Source: Bacteroidales bacterium (GTDB taxonomy: Bacteria > Bacteroidota > Bacteroidia > Bacteroidales > VadinHA17). Taken from it: a stretch of DNA of 64,000 nucleotides. The position numbers and the translations under genes were made by a program. Each line of letters begins with the position of its first letter. Positions within the stretch are counted from its first letter, which is position 1. Where the stretch lies: NCBI GenBank assembly GCA_003142255.1, contig PLLO01000006.1:1-64000 (forward strand). Direction: 5' to 3'. Positions 25,991-35,706 of the stretch are shown one piece after another. The notes under the pieces are model-generated. The model saw only the letters and a program-made list of their open reading frames with translations. It was not told the DNA's origin and did not search any database.

Positions 25991-28156
25991 TTATGTTTTT
26001 ACTTCTTCAAATTCAATAGCCTGTTGCATCCACATTTTCCTGAAATGTCCTTCCATAGCTGACAATTCTGAAAATGTTCCTTCCTGTATTACAGTTCCAT
26101 TGTCAAGGACTATGATCCTGTCGGCAAGACTAATTGTAGAAAGCCTGTGTGCAATTACTATTACAGTCTTTCTTTCGTCCCTCAGCAGCTTCAGGGCATT
26201 CTGAACAAATGATTCAGCAAATGAATCAAGCGATGAGGTTGCCTCATCAAGGATAAGAACTTCAGGATTCCGGTAAAGCGCACGGGCAATTGCGATCCTC
26301 TGCTTCTGCCCTCCGGATAAAGTCGCGCCATTCTCACCAATATAGGTTTTGAAACCGTTTGGGAGGCTCTCTATAAATTTTATCATTCCAAGCTTCTCAC
26401 AAACAGCCAGGATTTCTCCCATATCCGGATTTATTTCTCCTATAGCTATATTATTGATCACGTCTCCTGCAAAAAGATCAATTTTTTGCGGAACAACAGA
26501 AACCACCTTACGCAAGGACTTATTTGTAAAATGCTGAAGATCATAACCACCTACCCTTATATGTCCATCCTGCAGCGGGTACAAATTTTGAAGGAGCGAG
26601 GCAAGAGTGGTCTTTCCTGATCCGCTTTCTCCAACTACTGCTGTTATTTCCCCTTTGTGAATCCTGATGTCAAGGGAATTAAAAACTTCAACCCGGGTTC
26701 CATATCTGAATTTTACATTTTCAAAACATATATCATTTATCATCTCTGGTCTGAGTTCAATTTTATCCTTTTCATCATCAATCTCAAGGTCAAATATCTC
26801 AAACAACCTGTCAGCTGCAATTTTTGCATCCTGCAGAGTACGGTTAAACCCGATAATGCTGGTTACAGGTCCTGTATAATATCCAACGATGGAATAAAAC
26901 GACAGTAATTCCCCGGGCGTGATCTGAGTTTTCATAACGAAGCCGGCTCCCGCCCATAAGACAATAAGTGTTATCAGCTGTGTTACAAGTGCCCCGGAGC
27001 TGGAGGAAAACATTGAATTTAAACCCGATTTATAAATTGTCTCAAGAAGTCCTACGAATCTGGTCTCTGTTCTGAAATTTGAATACTCTTCCAGGTTGAA
27101 TCGCTTGATTGTTCCAGCTGAATTGAGTGATTCGACAAGCTGTGCTTCCAGGTCAGCAGCCCTTTCCATTACTTTTCGCTGGACTTTCCTGTTAAAGCGA
27201 TTCGAGACGTAATAAATTAAAATGTAAAAAGGAACTACAACCAGCATTATTACAGCAAGCTTCCAGAAAAAGGTGAACATAAGAATGAAAGACACGATCA
27301 GGATAAATACATTAAGTATCAGATTAATTGAAACGTCATTAATGAATACTCTTATTTTAACTGCATCGCTGATCCTCGAAATTATTTCCCCTGTCCTCAT
27401 ATTATCGAAAAATGACTGAGGAAGCTTCAAAAGATGCTGATAATAACCAAGTATTAGTGATGCGTCAATTTTTTGTCCTGTCTTAAGAATAAAAAGCGAT
27501 TGGAAAAGGCCAAGGAGCAACCTTAAAAGGATGATCAAAACCATTGCGATACCCATAAGGTTCAGGAGATTCATATTACCTCCAGGGATGACATGATCAA
27601 TGAGCCGACCAACGTAAATAGACATTGAGAGACCCAGCACAGAAAATATAATTGCGCCGACAAGAGCCTGAAACAGGATCCTGCTGTTTGGCTTGATTAG
27701 TTGCCAAAGACGAACAGATAATGATGCTTTTTCATCTTTCACGCTAAACTTTTCACCTGGGGCAATAAGAATCAGAACCCCGGTCCACTCTTTTCTGAAT
27801 TGCTCATGAGGAATTTTATGAATATTCCCGTCTTCCGGATCCATTATCTGAATAAACTTGTTAGTTGCCCTTAAAATCACAACATAGTGAGTCAGAATTC
27901 CATTTACTATAAGATGAGCAATAGCAGGCTTTGGTATTTTGAACAAGCTATCCCATTCACCCTTGACCCCTTTTGCCAGGAATCCCATTTTTGCTGAAGC
28001 TTCGATCAAACCAAGGACATTAGTTCCTTTTCGGTCAGTTCCCGCGAACTGCCGTATCCTTGAAACCGGCAATCTGACATTATACCATGCAGCAACAGAT
28101 GCAAGACAAGCGGCTCCGCAATCAGTAATATCCCTTTGTTTGACTTTGATATTCAT
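25991..28156 (-). CDS. C39-peptidase ABC exporter for double-glycine peptides
   Basis: The 721-residue protein has three domains. An N-terminal C39 peptidase (about 1-130) keeps its catalytic set: Cys13 in DITDCGAACL, a His in THYVV and an Asp in IMDPEDG. A six-helix ABC membrane domain spans about 160-430. The ATPase (about 480-715) has Walker A GESGSGKTT, signature LSGGQKQRIAIAR and Walker B LILDEATSSLD. Such exporters cut the leader after the double glycine and pump the core peptide out, with a fusion protein. The gene overlaps the membrane fusion gene by four bases (ATGA). The two peptides encoded downstream are the likely substrates. Confidence 0.93.
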   Translation of the reverse strand: MNIKVKQRDITDCGAACLASVAAWYNVRLPVSRIRQFAGTDRKGTNVLGLIEASAKMGFLAKGVKGEWDSLFKIPKPAIAHLIVNGILTHYVVILRATNKFIQIMDPEDGNIHKIPHEQFRKEWTGVLILIAPGEKFSVKDEKASLSVRLWQLIKPNSRILFQALVGAIIFSVLGLSMSIYVGRLIDHVIPGGNMNLLNLMGIAMVLIILLRLLLGLFQSLFILKTGQKIDASLILGYYQHLLKLPQSFFDNMRTGEIISRISDAVKIRVFINDVSINLILNVFILIVSFILMFTFFWKLAVIMLVVVPFYILIYYVSNRFNRKVQRKVMERAADLEAQLVESLNSAGTIKRFNLEEYSNFRTETRFVGLLETIYKSGLNSMFSSSSGALVTQLITLIVLWAGAGFVMKTQITPGELLSFYSIVGYYTGPVTSIIGFNRTLQDAKIAADRLFEIFDLEIDDEKDKIELRPEMINDICFENVKFRYGTRVEVFNSLDIRIHKGEITAVVGESGSGKTTLASLLQNLYPLQDGHIRVGGYDLQHFTNKSLRKVVSVVPQKIDLFAGDVINNIAIGEINPDMGEILAVCEKLGMIKFIESLPNGFKTYIGENGATLSGGQKQRIAIARALYRNPEVLILDEATSSLDSFAESFVQNALKLLRDERKTVIVIAHRLSTISLADRIIVLDNGTVIQEGTFSELSAMEGHFRKMWMQQAIEFEEVKT

Positions 28157-29322
28157 CCTTTATCATTGAAATAAGGATTGACCCATTTGTCAACCTTGTC
28201 AAATAGCAAATTGAATAATGAGCGCCGGTTCACAATAATTCTTGCATTAAGGCTCATCCCTTTCCTGATTTCTGCATTCACTCCGTTTTTAAGAGAGAGA
28301 AAAGTTTTTTCAGGCTTGCATTTAATTCTGAAGTAGGCATCCTCGCCGTTTTCAACAATAATATCATCAGAGATATCAATTATGCTGGCATCAAGCAGGC
28401 CCCATTCGTTATAGTTAAAAGCATCGACCTGGATGCGGACTTTCTGACCTGAATTAATTAATCCTATATTATCGGGCTTGATGAAGCATGTAGCAACCAT
28501 TTCTCCGGAAGGTGATATTTCTGCAACTTGTTGATTACTTCCTATAATTGCGCCTTCCTGTATCTCCGAACTGCGGATTATTTCTCCGCTGACAGGAGCC
28601 AGGACAATCCTGTTTCTCAGTTGTTCGAGGCAACCTTCAAGCTCCGCTTGCAATATGGCAGCGTCATTTATTCTTTGCATGAGATCGGATTGCCACAGAC
28701 TCTTATTATAAAATAGTATCTGATCAAGGTTTTTCTCTTCGGTCTGGAAGATGAACATGCTATTTTCAAATTCAGTATCTGCAATAAGATCCTGGTCATG
28801 AAGAATGACATTCCTCTCATGTTCTGTCTTGGATTTTCGATATTTCTGTGATTGAATTTCAATTGAATTCTTCATTTTTGAGAATTCAGCTTGATATTTT
28901 TTTGTTTGAAAATTCTTAACGTCAAAACTAAAAAGTCCCGAATCCGGCAAAGTGAGCTTTTCAAGATCTGAAATTGCCCGGTTGTTTTCAAGGATTCTCT
29001 TCTGAAGGGTCCTTTTTTGAGCCTTCGAGGCTTCCGATTCTATTATTAATAAGGTATCTCCTTTCTCTATGGCAAGGCCGTTCTTTATTGAGGTGAAGAT
29101 AACTTTCCCCTGGTAGGGGGAATAGATTGCTTGTTTCTCAATATTTGATTGAAAATATCCTCTTGCCTGGACAGTAATATCGACATAAACAAATGGAAGT
29201 ACCCCAATACCCAGGATTACCATCACTAAAATAGTCCAATAAATTATCTGGCTTCGCGAGGTAACCCTGATAAGATAACTTTCCAAAGTACAATTAGTCA
29301 ATGTCGACGGGATCAGATCCAT
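28153..29322 (-). CDS. HlyD-type membrane fusion protein of the peptide exporter
   Basis: I place the start at the ATG at 29322 (MDLIPSTLTN), because this matches the usual beginning of such proteins in Bacteroidota. The frame is open to an ATG at 29439, which would add 39 unusual residues. The product (about 389 residues) has one N-terminal membrane helix (about 28-48). A half-lipoyl motif, IYSPYQGKV, a coiled-coil hairpin (about 95-215), a second lipoyl half (IVLAPVSGEI) and a β-barrel follow. It would bridge the ABC exporter to an outer-membrane channel, which is not encoded here. It is the first gene of the exporter operon. Confidence 0.88.
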   Translation of the reverse strand: MDLIPSTLTNCTLESYLIRVTSRSQIIYWTILVMVILGIGVLPFVYVDITVQARGYFQSNIEKQAIYSPYQGKVIFTSIKNGLAIEKGDTLLIIESEASKAQKRTLQKRILENNRAISDLEKLTLPDSGLFSFDVKNFQTKKYQAEFSKMKNSIEIQSQKYRKSKTEHERNVILHDQDLIADTEFENSMFIFQTEEKNLDQILFYNKSLWQSDLMQRINDAAILQAELEGCLEQLRNRIVLAPVSGEIIRSSEIQEGAIIGSNQQVAEISPSGEMVATCFIKPDNIGLINSGQKVRIQVDAFNYNEWGLLDASIIDISDDIIVENGEDAYFRIKCKPEKTFLSLKNGVNAEIRKGMSLNARIIVNRRSLFNLLFDKVDKWVNPYFNDKG

Positions 29323-29479
29323 AAACTTTAAGTATTTGGATGTGCCACTTAACCCAGAAAACATGAGACAATTCGTTAATACATGTCTTAATTGCATGAT
29401 TTGTGACACGAAAAAATCATATATTATTAAACAGACCAATAATTTAGATTGATTCTAATTAATTTCAGATTAATGTGAT

Positions 29480-29493
29480 GAGGGCTAAAGCGC
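29480..29493 (+). repeat. Partial REP palindrome
   Basis: GAGGGCTAAAGCGC repeats the first arm of the REP core GGGCTAAAGCCC with a mutated second arm. Together with the array at 22.3-23.6 kb it brackets the peptide-export locus. Confidence 0.5.
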
Positions 29494-29587
29494 GTCGCCT
29501 TCCTTATTTCCCGACCAAAAGACAACCAGACCTGCACAACCTGCATGACATCGCGAAGCGATCGCACGATCTTTCCAAAAAATCGAT

Positions 29588-29595
29588 TAGATTTG
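29588..29595 (+). promoter_or_regulatory. -7 box of the trpS promoter
   Basis: TAGATTTG at 29588-29595 fits the Bacteroidota -7 consensus TAnnTTTG. Transcription would start near 29602, after the upstream in-frame ATG at 29597, which supports the ATG at 29618 as the start of trpS. No clear -33 box is visible. Confidence 0.5.
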
Positions 29596-29617
29596 CATGT
29601 TTTTTAATATTCGGTTT

Positions 29618-30607
29618 ATGGAAACGATAGTAAGCGGCATACGGCCAACAGGCAACCTGCACCTCGGCAATTATTTCGGCGCAGTAAGCAACTTCCTCAA
29701 AATGCAGAAGGAGAATAATTGCTTTTTCTTCATCGCCGACTATCACGCCCTCACTACTCACCCTAAACCCGGGGATATTCAAGGCAACATAAAGCAGGTT
29801 CTTGCCGAATACCTTGCCTGCGGAATCGACCCTGAAATAGCTACTGTATTTATCCAGAGCGATGTCCCCGAAGTATTCGAGCTTTATCTTCTTCTTAACA
29901 TGAACGCTTACATAGGCGAGCTGCAGAGAACAGCCTCATTCAAGGAGAAGATCCGTAAGCAGCCCGATAACATCAACGCCGGCCTTCTTACTTATCCCGT
30001 TCTGATGGCTGCCGATATAATTATCCATCGTGCCACCAAGGTGCCCGTGGGCAAGGACCAGGAGCAGCACCTCGAGATGACCCGCCGCTTTGCCCGGCGC
30101 TTCAACTCCATGTACAGCGTAGAATACTTCCCTGAACCCGATGCATATAATTTCGGGCATAAGCTGCTCAAGATACCCGGCCTCGACGGCTCCGGCAAGA
30201 TGGGTAAGAGCGAGGGCAACGGCATCTTCCTCGCCGACACTCCCCAGGATATAAGGAAAAAGGTAATGAGGGCCGTCACCGATGCCGGTCCGCAGACACC
30301 CGGCGAAAAGCCTTCAGAAGCTGTAAAGAATCTCTTCACCATCATGAGCGTGGTTTCCGACCCTGCAACAGTTAAACATTTCAGGGAGATGCATGCCTCA
30401 TGCGAGATCCGCTACGGCGACATGAAAAAGCAGCTTGCTGAGGATATAATTAAGTTTACCGAACCTATCCGTGAGAGGATAATCAGTATAAGTGCCGATA
30501 ACAGGTACCTTGCAAAGGTCGTTGCAGCGGGAGCAGAGAGGGCCCGGGAAAGCGCATCAAAAACTATCAGGGATGTCCGCTCGATAATAGGATACAAGCC
30601 CTTCTGA
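29618..30607 (+). CDS. trpS: Tryptophanyl-tRNA synthetase
   Basis: This 329-residue enzyme attaches tryptophan to its tRNA in the cytoplasm. It is a class I synthetase with the HIGH-type motif in TGNLHLGNY at the N-terminus, the KMSKS-type motif GKMGKS near residue 195, and PVGKDQEQHLE between. The length is typical. The start at 29618 is preferred over 29597 because METIVSGIRPTG is the usual beginning and the -7 box lies at 29588. Nothing in it suggests a specialised resistance form, though it lies beside a locus that makes Trp-rich peptides; it is read in the opposite direction and is taken as the housekeeping copy. Confidence 0.95.
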   Translation: METIVSGIRPTGNLHLGNYFGAVSNFLKMQKENNCFFFIADYHALTTHPKPGDIQGNIKQVLAEYLACGIDPEIATVFIQSDVPEVFELYLLLNMNAYIGELQRTASFKEKIRKQPDNINAGLLTYPVLMAADIIIHRATKVPVGKDQEQHLEMTRRFARRFNSMYSVEYFPEPDAYNFGHKLLKIPGLDGSGKMGKSEGNGIFLADTPQDIRKKVMRAVTDAGPQTPGEKPSEAVKNLFTIMSVVSDPATVKHFREMHASCEIRYGDMKKQLAEDIIKFTEPIRERIISISADNRYLAKVVAAGAERARESASKTIRDVRSIIGYKPF

Positions 30608-30883
30608 GCATATAAAGAAAAAGCCAGGCTTTTGAGGTCCTGGCTGCCTTGAAGATTCAAGGATATGATTGAGATTGCCTGTGTGATCATATAAAAACAA
30701 ATTGCGTGCCAAAAATAGATCGGGCGCCTTTCCGTTATTAACCTATTATCTGTTAATTTTATTCTTTTAGATACGGTGAACATTAATAAGACAAATCGAC
30801 AGGAGCTTTCCCCCCTGGGGGAAACGGGAAAGGGGGTTGTTTGAAGTATGATGGAAATGGTTATTTATTAAAATTTTCGAGAA
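30608..30883. other. Intergenic hairpins after trpS
   Basis: AGCCAGG at 30622-30628 can pair with CCTGGCT at 30639-30645, with no T-run, so its role as a terminator is uncertain. A CCCCCCTGGGGG palindrome near 30811-30822 belongs to the dispersed poly-C/G hairpin family seen after other genes here. I see no gene. Confidence 0.45.
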
Positions 30884-33568
30884 GTGGGGAAGAAAATCAT
30901 CTGGTTCCTTATTGTTGTCCTGGTTGTTATCCTTGCCCTCCTCGGGTATTTTCTCAGGCAGGGGAGGACAAATCTTCTTACCGACCCCTGGAAAGCGATT
31001 CCGGCCGATGCGGCTGTGGTGATTGAAACGGCCGATCTGCAGAGCTTCATCGGTTCCATTTCGTCGAACAAGGGTATCTTCGGTGAGATAGCCAAAGTGA
31101 AGGAGTTCAGGGATTTCAATGCGAAGGTTAAATTCCTCGCCGGCCAGCTCGGCAAGCCGGGCTATAAAAAGCTGTTAAGCGGGAACAGTGCAATAATCTC
31201 ATTTCATCCTTCCACCGGCGGAAAGCTCCGGCCTCTGCTTTCGATGGCAATCCCCGGTGAAATAAAGAGCAAACAGGTTAAGGATATGCTCAGGTCGTCG
31301 GGAATAGCGGCTATCGGTGAAAAGCCTTTTCACGGAAACTCGCTGTTATCAATACCTTTTGCTGCCGGCGACCGCAAGGATACCGTATGGGTCTCAGGTG
31401 TTCCCGGATTGTTATTTTGCTCCTCTTCCGAAGCTGTAATAAAAAAAGCCATACTGCAGTCCGGCACAGAGAACGACATCAGGAACACTCCCGGCTTTAC
31501 GAAGGTACTTCAGGCTTCAGGTAAGAACGAAGACAGGATCTTTGTCGTCTTCAGTAACCTGAAGGGTTTGCTTCGGCCGCTTTTCACCCGGGGATCGGGT
31601 TACCTTGCCGATAAGATAATTAAGCTTGCAGAATGCACCGAAGGTGATATTTATATAAATGAAAATGGCATAGTACTTACCGGCTATACCGAAACGACCA
31701 GCCCCGGAGAATCCCTCTATAAGCTCAAGGCAGGAACTCCCGGGCAGCTTCAGACATACAAGATCCTTCCTGCGGCAACCGTCTTTTTTGAAACGGTCCT
31801 GTTGAATAACGTAAAGACGGAGGCAAAAAGCGCAGAATCTCCGACAAAGGCTTCGGAGCTGGCAGATAAGCTTCGCGAGTTTACCGGCGGCGAAATTACG
31901 AAGGCATATATCGATATTAAGGATCAGCCGGTCAGAAATAATTCCCTCGTCATTTACAGGCTGAAGAACAGGGTAAGTGCCGAGAAAATATTCCTCGACG
32001 ATTTCGGACCCGGTATCACCAGGGATAATGTTATTTTCTTCACACCCGACGATGTTGTGAAAGTGCCGGTATATGCAACCCCGTATAGCGGCTTCGCATC
32101 AGAGATCATACCCGGGTTTGCGCCTGATTTCGACGATTCTTTCTTTACCTTCTACGATAATTATCTTATAACCGGAAGTTCCTATGCTACCGTCTCCAGG
32201 CTGCTTTACGACAACCTTCTCAATAAGACCCTTGCCAATGATCTTACATACAGGGATTTTGAGAGTACTCTTCCGAGCATTGCCGGCTACTTCTTTTATT
32301 GCGTCCCGTCGCGCATAACCGAATATCTTGCAGGTACTTTTAACGAAGACATTATAAACGGCCTCCGCTCCAATAAAAAATCGCTCGCCAAGATCCAGGC
32401 CATTGGATACCGTCTCACCTCGAGCAATAATATGCTTTATAACAGCCTGTCGGTAAAGTTCAAGGAGGAAGCCAGGGAGGAATCGAATACGGAATGGGAG
32501 ACTCTGCTCGACACCGTTGCGGCGATCAAGCCCTTCTTCTTCACAAACCATACCACAGGAGCCAAGGAGATATTTATCCAGGATCTGAATAACAATGCTT
32601 ACCTGGTGAATGCAGCAGGAAGGGTTCTCTGGAAGGTTCCTCTCCGGGAGCGCATTACCGGCACGGTGTACATGATTGATTTTTACAAAAACGGGAAATA
32701 CCAGATCCTCTTTTCCGGGAAGAACTACCTGCACCTCCTCGACAGGAACGGCAACTATGTCGAAAGATACCCGGTGAAGCTGAGGTCGCCTGCGACAAAT
32801 TCTATGGCACTCTTCGATTATGACAATGACCGTAATTACAGGATACTCATCGCAGGTGAGGATAAAATGGTATATGTCTACGATAAAAACGGAAATACTG
32901 TAAAGGGGTGGACACCATTCCGTACAAGCGGAACGGTGATTTCGGAAATATCCTGGTTCGGTGTTTCGGGCAAGGATTATATTATTGTTTCGGATGAGCT
33001 GTCACTCTATTTCCTCGACCGCCAGGGAAGCAAAAGAGTCAACCTTAAGGAACCGGTGACCAGGGCCGCGAAATCTGCATTAAGGCTCATCCCGGGAAGG
33101 GAGCCTTCTGTTGTATGCTCATCACCCGCCGGGACCATTCAGCAGATCTATTTTGACGGCACTGTTAAAAAATCCGATATTGTAAAGCTTTCAGGTGACC
33201 ATTCATTCGATATTTTTGATGTAGATGGCGATGGTTTTGGTGAATATGTTTTTATAGACGCAGGGATGTTGTATCTTTATAATCACAACAAGTCCGCGAT
33301 GTTTACAAGGGATTTCGGTTCAAAGAACCTTGGTGGGCCTATAAGTTTTGTTTTTTCGGCCTCTGACAGGAAAATAGGGGTCTTTGACATTGACAAGAAC
33401 CTTATTTACCTTATAAACGGAGAGGGTGTGACTATGAATGGTTTTCCACTTAGAGGAGCCTCTATGTTCTCAATAGGGAAATTGTCGGATAGTAGCGGCT
33501 GGCACCTTATTGTCGGCGGCACAGACAGATTCCTTTATAATTATAAATTAAACACAGAAGTTAATTGA
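30884..33568 (+). CDS. DUF3352-like envelope protein with C-terminal β-propeller-like repeats
   Basis: The product has 894 residues and begins with GTG at 30884. One N-terminal membrane helix (about 5-24) is followed by a large extracytoplasmic part. It carries IPADAAVVIETADL (about 38-50), typical of the DUF3352 family. The C-terminal third (about 550-890) has repeated short strands such as DYDNDRNYRILIAGEDKMVYVYDKNGN and FDVDGDGFGEYVFIDAGMLYLYNHN, which resemble FG-GAP or WD-like blades. Function is unknown; it may report on or bind envelope components. It is the first gene of a four-gene unit with gaps of 7, 13 and 14 bases. Confidence 0.72.
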   Translation: MGKKIIWFLIVVLVVILALLGYFLRQGRTNLLTDPWKAIPADAAVVIETADLQSFIGSISSNKGIFGEIAKVKEFRDFNAKVKFLAGQLGKPGYKKLLSGNSAIISFHPSTGGKLRPLLSMAIPGEIKSKQVKDMLRSSGIAAIGEKPFHGNSLLSIPFAAGDRKDTVWVSGVPGLLFCSSSEAVIKKAILQSGTENDIRNTPGFTKVLQASGKNEDRIFVVFSNLKGLLRPLFTRGSGYLADKIIKLAECTEGDIYINENGIVLTGYTETTSPGESLYKLKAGTPGQLQTYKILPAATVFFETVLLNNVKTEAKSAESPTKASELADKLREFTGGEITKAYIDIKDQPVRNNSLVIYRLKNRVSAEKIFLDDFGPGITRDNVIFFTPDDVVKVPVYATPYSGFASEIIPGFAPDFDDSFFTFYDNYLITGSSYATVSRLLYDNLLNKTLANDLTYRDFESTLPSIAGYFFYCVPSRITEYLAGTFNEDIINGLRSNKKSLAKIQAIGYRLTSSNNMLYNSLSVKFKEEAREESNTEWETLLDTVAAIKPFFFTNHTTGAKEIFIQDLNNNAYLVNAAGRVLWKVPLRERITGTVYMIDFYKNGKYQILFSGKNYLHLLDRNGNYVERYPVKLRSPATNSMALFDYDNDRNYRILIAGEDKMVYVYDKNGNTVKGWTPFRTSGTVISEISWFGVSGKDYIIVSDELSLYFLDRQGSKRVNLKEPVTRAAKSALRLIPGREPSVVCSSPAGTIQQIYFDGTVKKSDIVKLSGDHSFDIFDVDGDGFGEYVFIDAGMLYLYNHNKSAMFTRDFGSKNLGGPISFVFSASDRKIGVFDIDKNLIYLINGEGVTMNGFPLRGASMFSIGKLSDSSGWHLIVGGTDRFLYNYKLNTEVN

Positions 33569-33575
33569 TTCCGGT

Positions 33576-35693
33576 ATGTTCAGGAAATCATTTGTTTTAA
33601 TTTCATTGATTGGCATCATCGTTGTGGCAGGATGCGTTAAAGAGACGTATGACCTCACAAAGCTTTCCAAACAGGCTCATCTGTCACCGACATTAGCCAT
33701 TTCTGCAGCGTACGGCGACATCTCGCTCAAGGACATTCTCAAAGCGAACGATACCGTCGTCTTCGGAAGCGATAATTTCATAAAGCTGGTCTTTAAAAAA
33801 GATTCGGTAGTGAATTTCAAGCTGTCAGATTATTTCGATCTGAACAACATGGTTTCGTACACGAAAACATTCCCGATCGGGGACCTTGCCCTGGTTCCGT
33901 TCCTTGGAACCATAAGCTTCCCTCTCGGCCAGATAAGCTCGCATTTTACGCCCGCGCTCAAGGCGCAGTTCATCGCACTTGATGACGGTGGCACTCACCC
34001 TTTCCCGTCATTCCCTGCAGTCAATATGGGAGAGACGCCTTATTCAGCTTTCACAAATTTTGAATATGCCACCTTCAGTCAGGGCTCAATTGATGTATTT
34101 GTGAAGAATAACCTTACGGCACCCCTGACCGGCGTTACCGTTACCCTATATAACACCGCCGGGCATACCCAGATCGGTTCGCCCGTTACAATTTCCGCGA
34201 TAGCTGCCGGCTCAACAGGCATGTCGTCAATCAACCTGGCAGGACTGACAGTTAAGAATGCAATCACCGCAGCTGTCACAATTAACGGCAGCCCGGGAAA
34301 CTCAACTCCGGTAATTATAAGCCTGAGCGGAAGCAATGTACAGGTCGATATTTCAGGCAGGGACATGAAAGTGCTGTCAGGAAAAGTAATTATCCCGTCA
34401 CAGGCGCTTACTTCATTTACTGAAAGTGACACCATTCCCTTTGATCCCGGCACGGGAATAGAGGTCAGCTACATTAAAATGAGATCCGGAAACCTTTCCT
34501 ATTCGCTGAACTCAGGAACGCCGCTTAAAGCTTCGGTGTCGATTACCCTTCCGTCGACCCTCAGGAGCGGTACTCCGATCTCGGAGTCTCTCACTGTAAA
34601 CCCCAACGCAACAGCCTCGGGTAACATATCGGTGAGCAATTCGACAATTGACCTCGGCAAAAAGATCTCACATCCTTATAATCTTTTACCCATCGTAAGC
34701 TCCATAAATGTAAGTTCGCAAAATTCCCTGGTGATATTCAACAGCACTGACAACATGAAGCTGACCCTCTCTTTTCTCAATCCGAACTTCGAATATGTGA
34801 AAGGATATTTTGGCCAGCAGACAGAGACAATTGCTAAAGACACCCTTGACCTGAGCATAAAGGATATTATGAATCACATTACTGGAAGCTTCCTGGTTTC
34901 GAATCCTTCAATCAATATAAATTATACAAACTCGTTTGCCATTCCTGTTCAGATAACCCTGAATGCTGCAGGGTATAAGAAAAGCGATGTTGTACAGCTT
35001 GGGCTTGCCCCTGTAATGCTGAGTTATCCTGCTGCCCCTGCCGATACTGTCAAAACTGATGTGTTTTCAGTGAATAAAACTAATTCGCAGCTTCCGCAGC
35101 TTATTTCAATGCCTCCCGAGAGGATAATTTTCTCCGGAACTGCATTGATGAATCCTGCAGGGAATACCGGCTCCAGGGATAATTACCTGTTCAGTAGCAG
35201 CCATTTTCTCGGGAACCTTGAAGTTGTAGTACCTCTGGAGTTCAGGATGAACAACCTGCAGTTTGCCGATACGGTTAAGAATTTCATGAAGGATAATAGT
35301 ACCGGCAGCAGTCCCATAAAACCTGAAGACTTTGAATTCCTTCGCGTGGATATCACTGCCGACAACGGATTCCCTCTGGGCGTTTCTCTAAAACTGGTTC
35401 TCTACGATTCTGCCTCGCATGCCCATAAATCCACCATTGATGCGACCGACGTGCTTAAACCTGCGCCAGTTGATGCAAATGGAAAAGTAACGGCTCCTTT
35501 CAGCACCGCTACAAGCATAACAATAAGCCGCGAATTCTGGAATTCGATCAATACCGCTGACAAGATCATCTTCGTTTTTTCAATGAATACGACAGACAGC
35601 GGGTCAAAGGACGTAAAGATCTATTCAGACTATAAGATTAATTTCAAGGCGGCCCTGGTTTTAAAGCCAGATATAAAGTTCAGTTTGAAGTAA
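33576..35693 (+). CDS. Large lipoprotein of unknown function
   Basis: The 705-residue product has a lipoprotein signal with Cys20 in VVAGC. The mature part is almost entirely β-strand and turn, rich in Ser, Thr, Asn and Ile, without a visible catalytic motif. TYDLTKLSKQAHLSPTLA follows the lipid Cys. Internal stretches such as LKLTLSFLNPNFEYVKGYFG hint at repeated immunoglobulin-like sandwiches (inference). It is translated 7 bases after the DUF3352-like gene and 13 bases before the outer-membrane barrel gene, so the three are likely co-expressed. Confidence 0.7.
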   Translation: MFRKSFVLISLIGIIVVAGCVKETYDLTKLSKQAHLSPTLAISAAYGDISLKDILKANDTVVFGSDNFIKLVFKKDSVVNFKLSDYFDLNNMVSYTKTFPIGDLALVPFLGTISFPLGQISSHFTPALKAQFIALDDGGTHPFPSFPAVNMGETPYSAFTNFEYATFSQGSIDVFVKNNLTAPLTGVTVTLYNTAGHTQIGSPVTISAIAAGSTGMSSINLAGLTVKNAITAAVTINGSPGNSTPVIISLSGSNVQVDISGRDMKVLSGKVIIPSQALTSFTESDTIPFDPGTGIEVSYIKMRSGNLSYSLNSGTPLKASVSITLPSTLRSGTPISESLTVNPNATASGNISVSNSTIDLGKKISHPYNLLPIVSSINVSSQNSLVIFNSTDNMKLTLSFLNPNFEYVKGYFGQQTETIAKDTLDLSIKDIMNHITGSFLVSNPSININYTNSFAIPVQITLNAAGYKKSDVVQLGLAPVMLSYPAAPADTVKTDVFSVNKTNSQLPQLISMPPERIIFSGTALMNPAGNTGSRDNYLFSSSHFLGNLEVVVPLEFRMNNLQFADTVKNFMKDNSTGSSPIKPEDFEFLRVDITADNGFPLGVSLKLVLYDSASHAHKSTIDATDVLKPAPVDANGKVTAPFSTATSITISREFWNSINTADKIIFVFSMNTTDSGSKDVKIYSDYKINFKAALVLKPDIKFSLK

Positions 35694-35706
35694 CCTGTAA
35701 AACGAA

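Noticed and set aside
29618-30607. Special trpS as self-resistance for the Trp-rich peptide locus
   Set aside because: It reads in the opposite direction, has its own promoter and typical motifs, and no second trpS was seen. A housekeeping role is simpler.
30622-30645. Strong trpS terminator or a tryptophan attenuator
   Set aside because: The seven-base stem has no T-run and I see no leader peptide or T-box features, so it is listed only as a hairpin.
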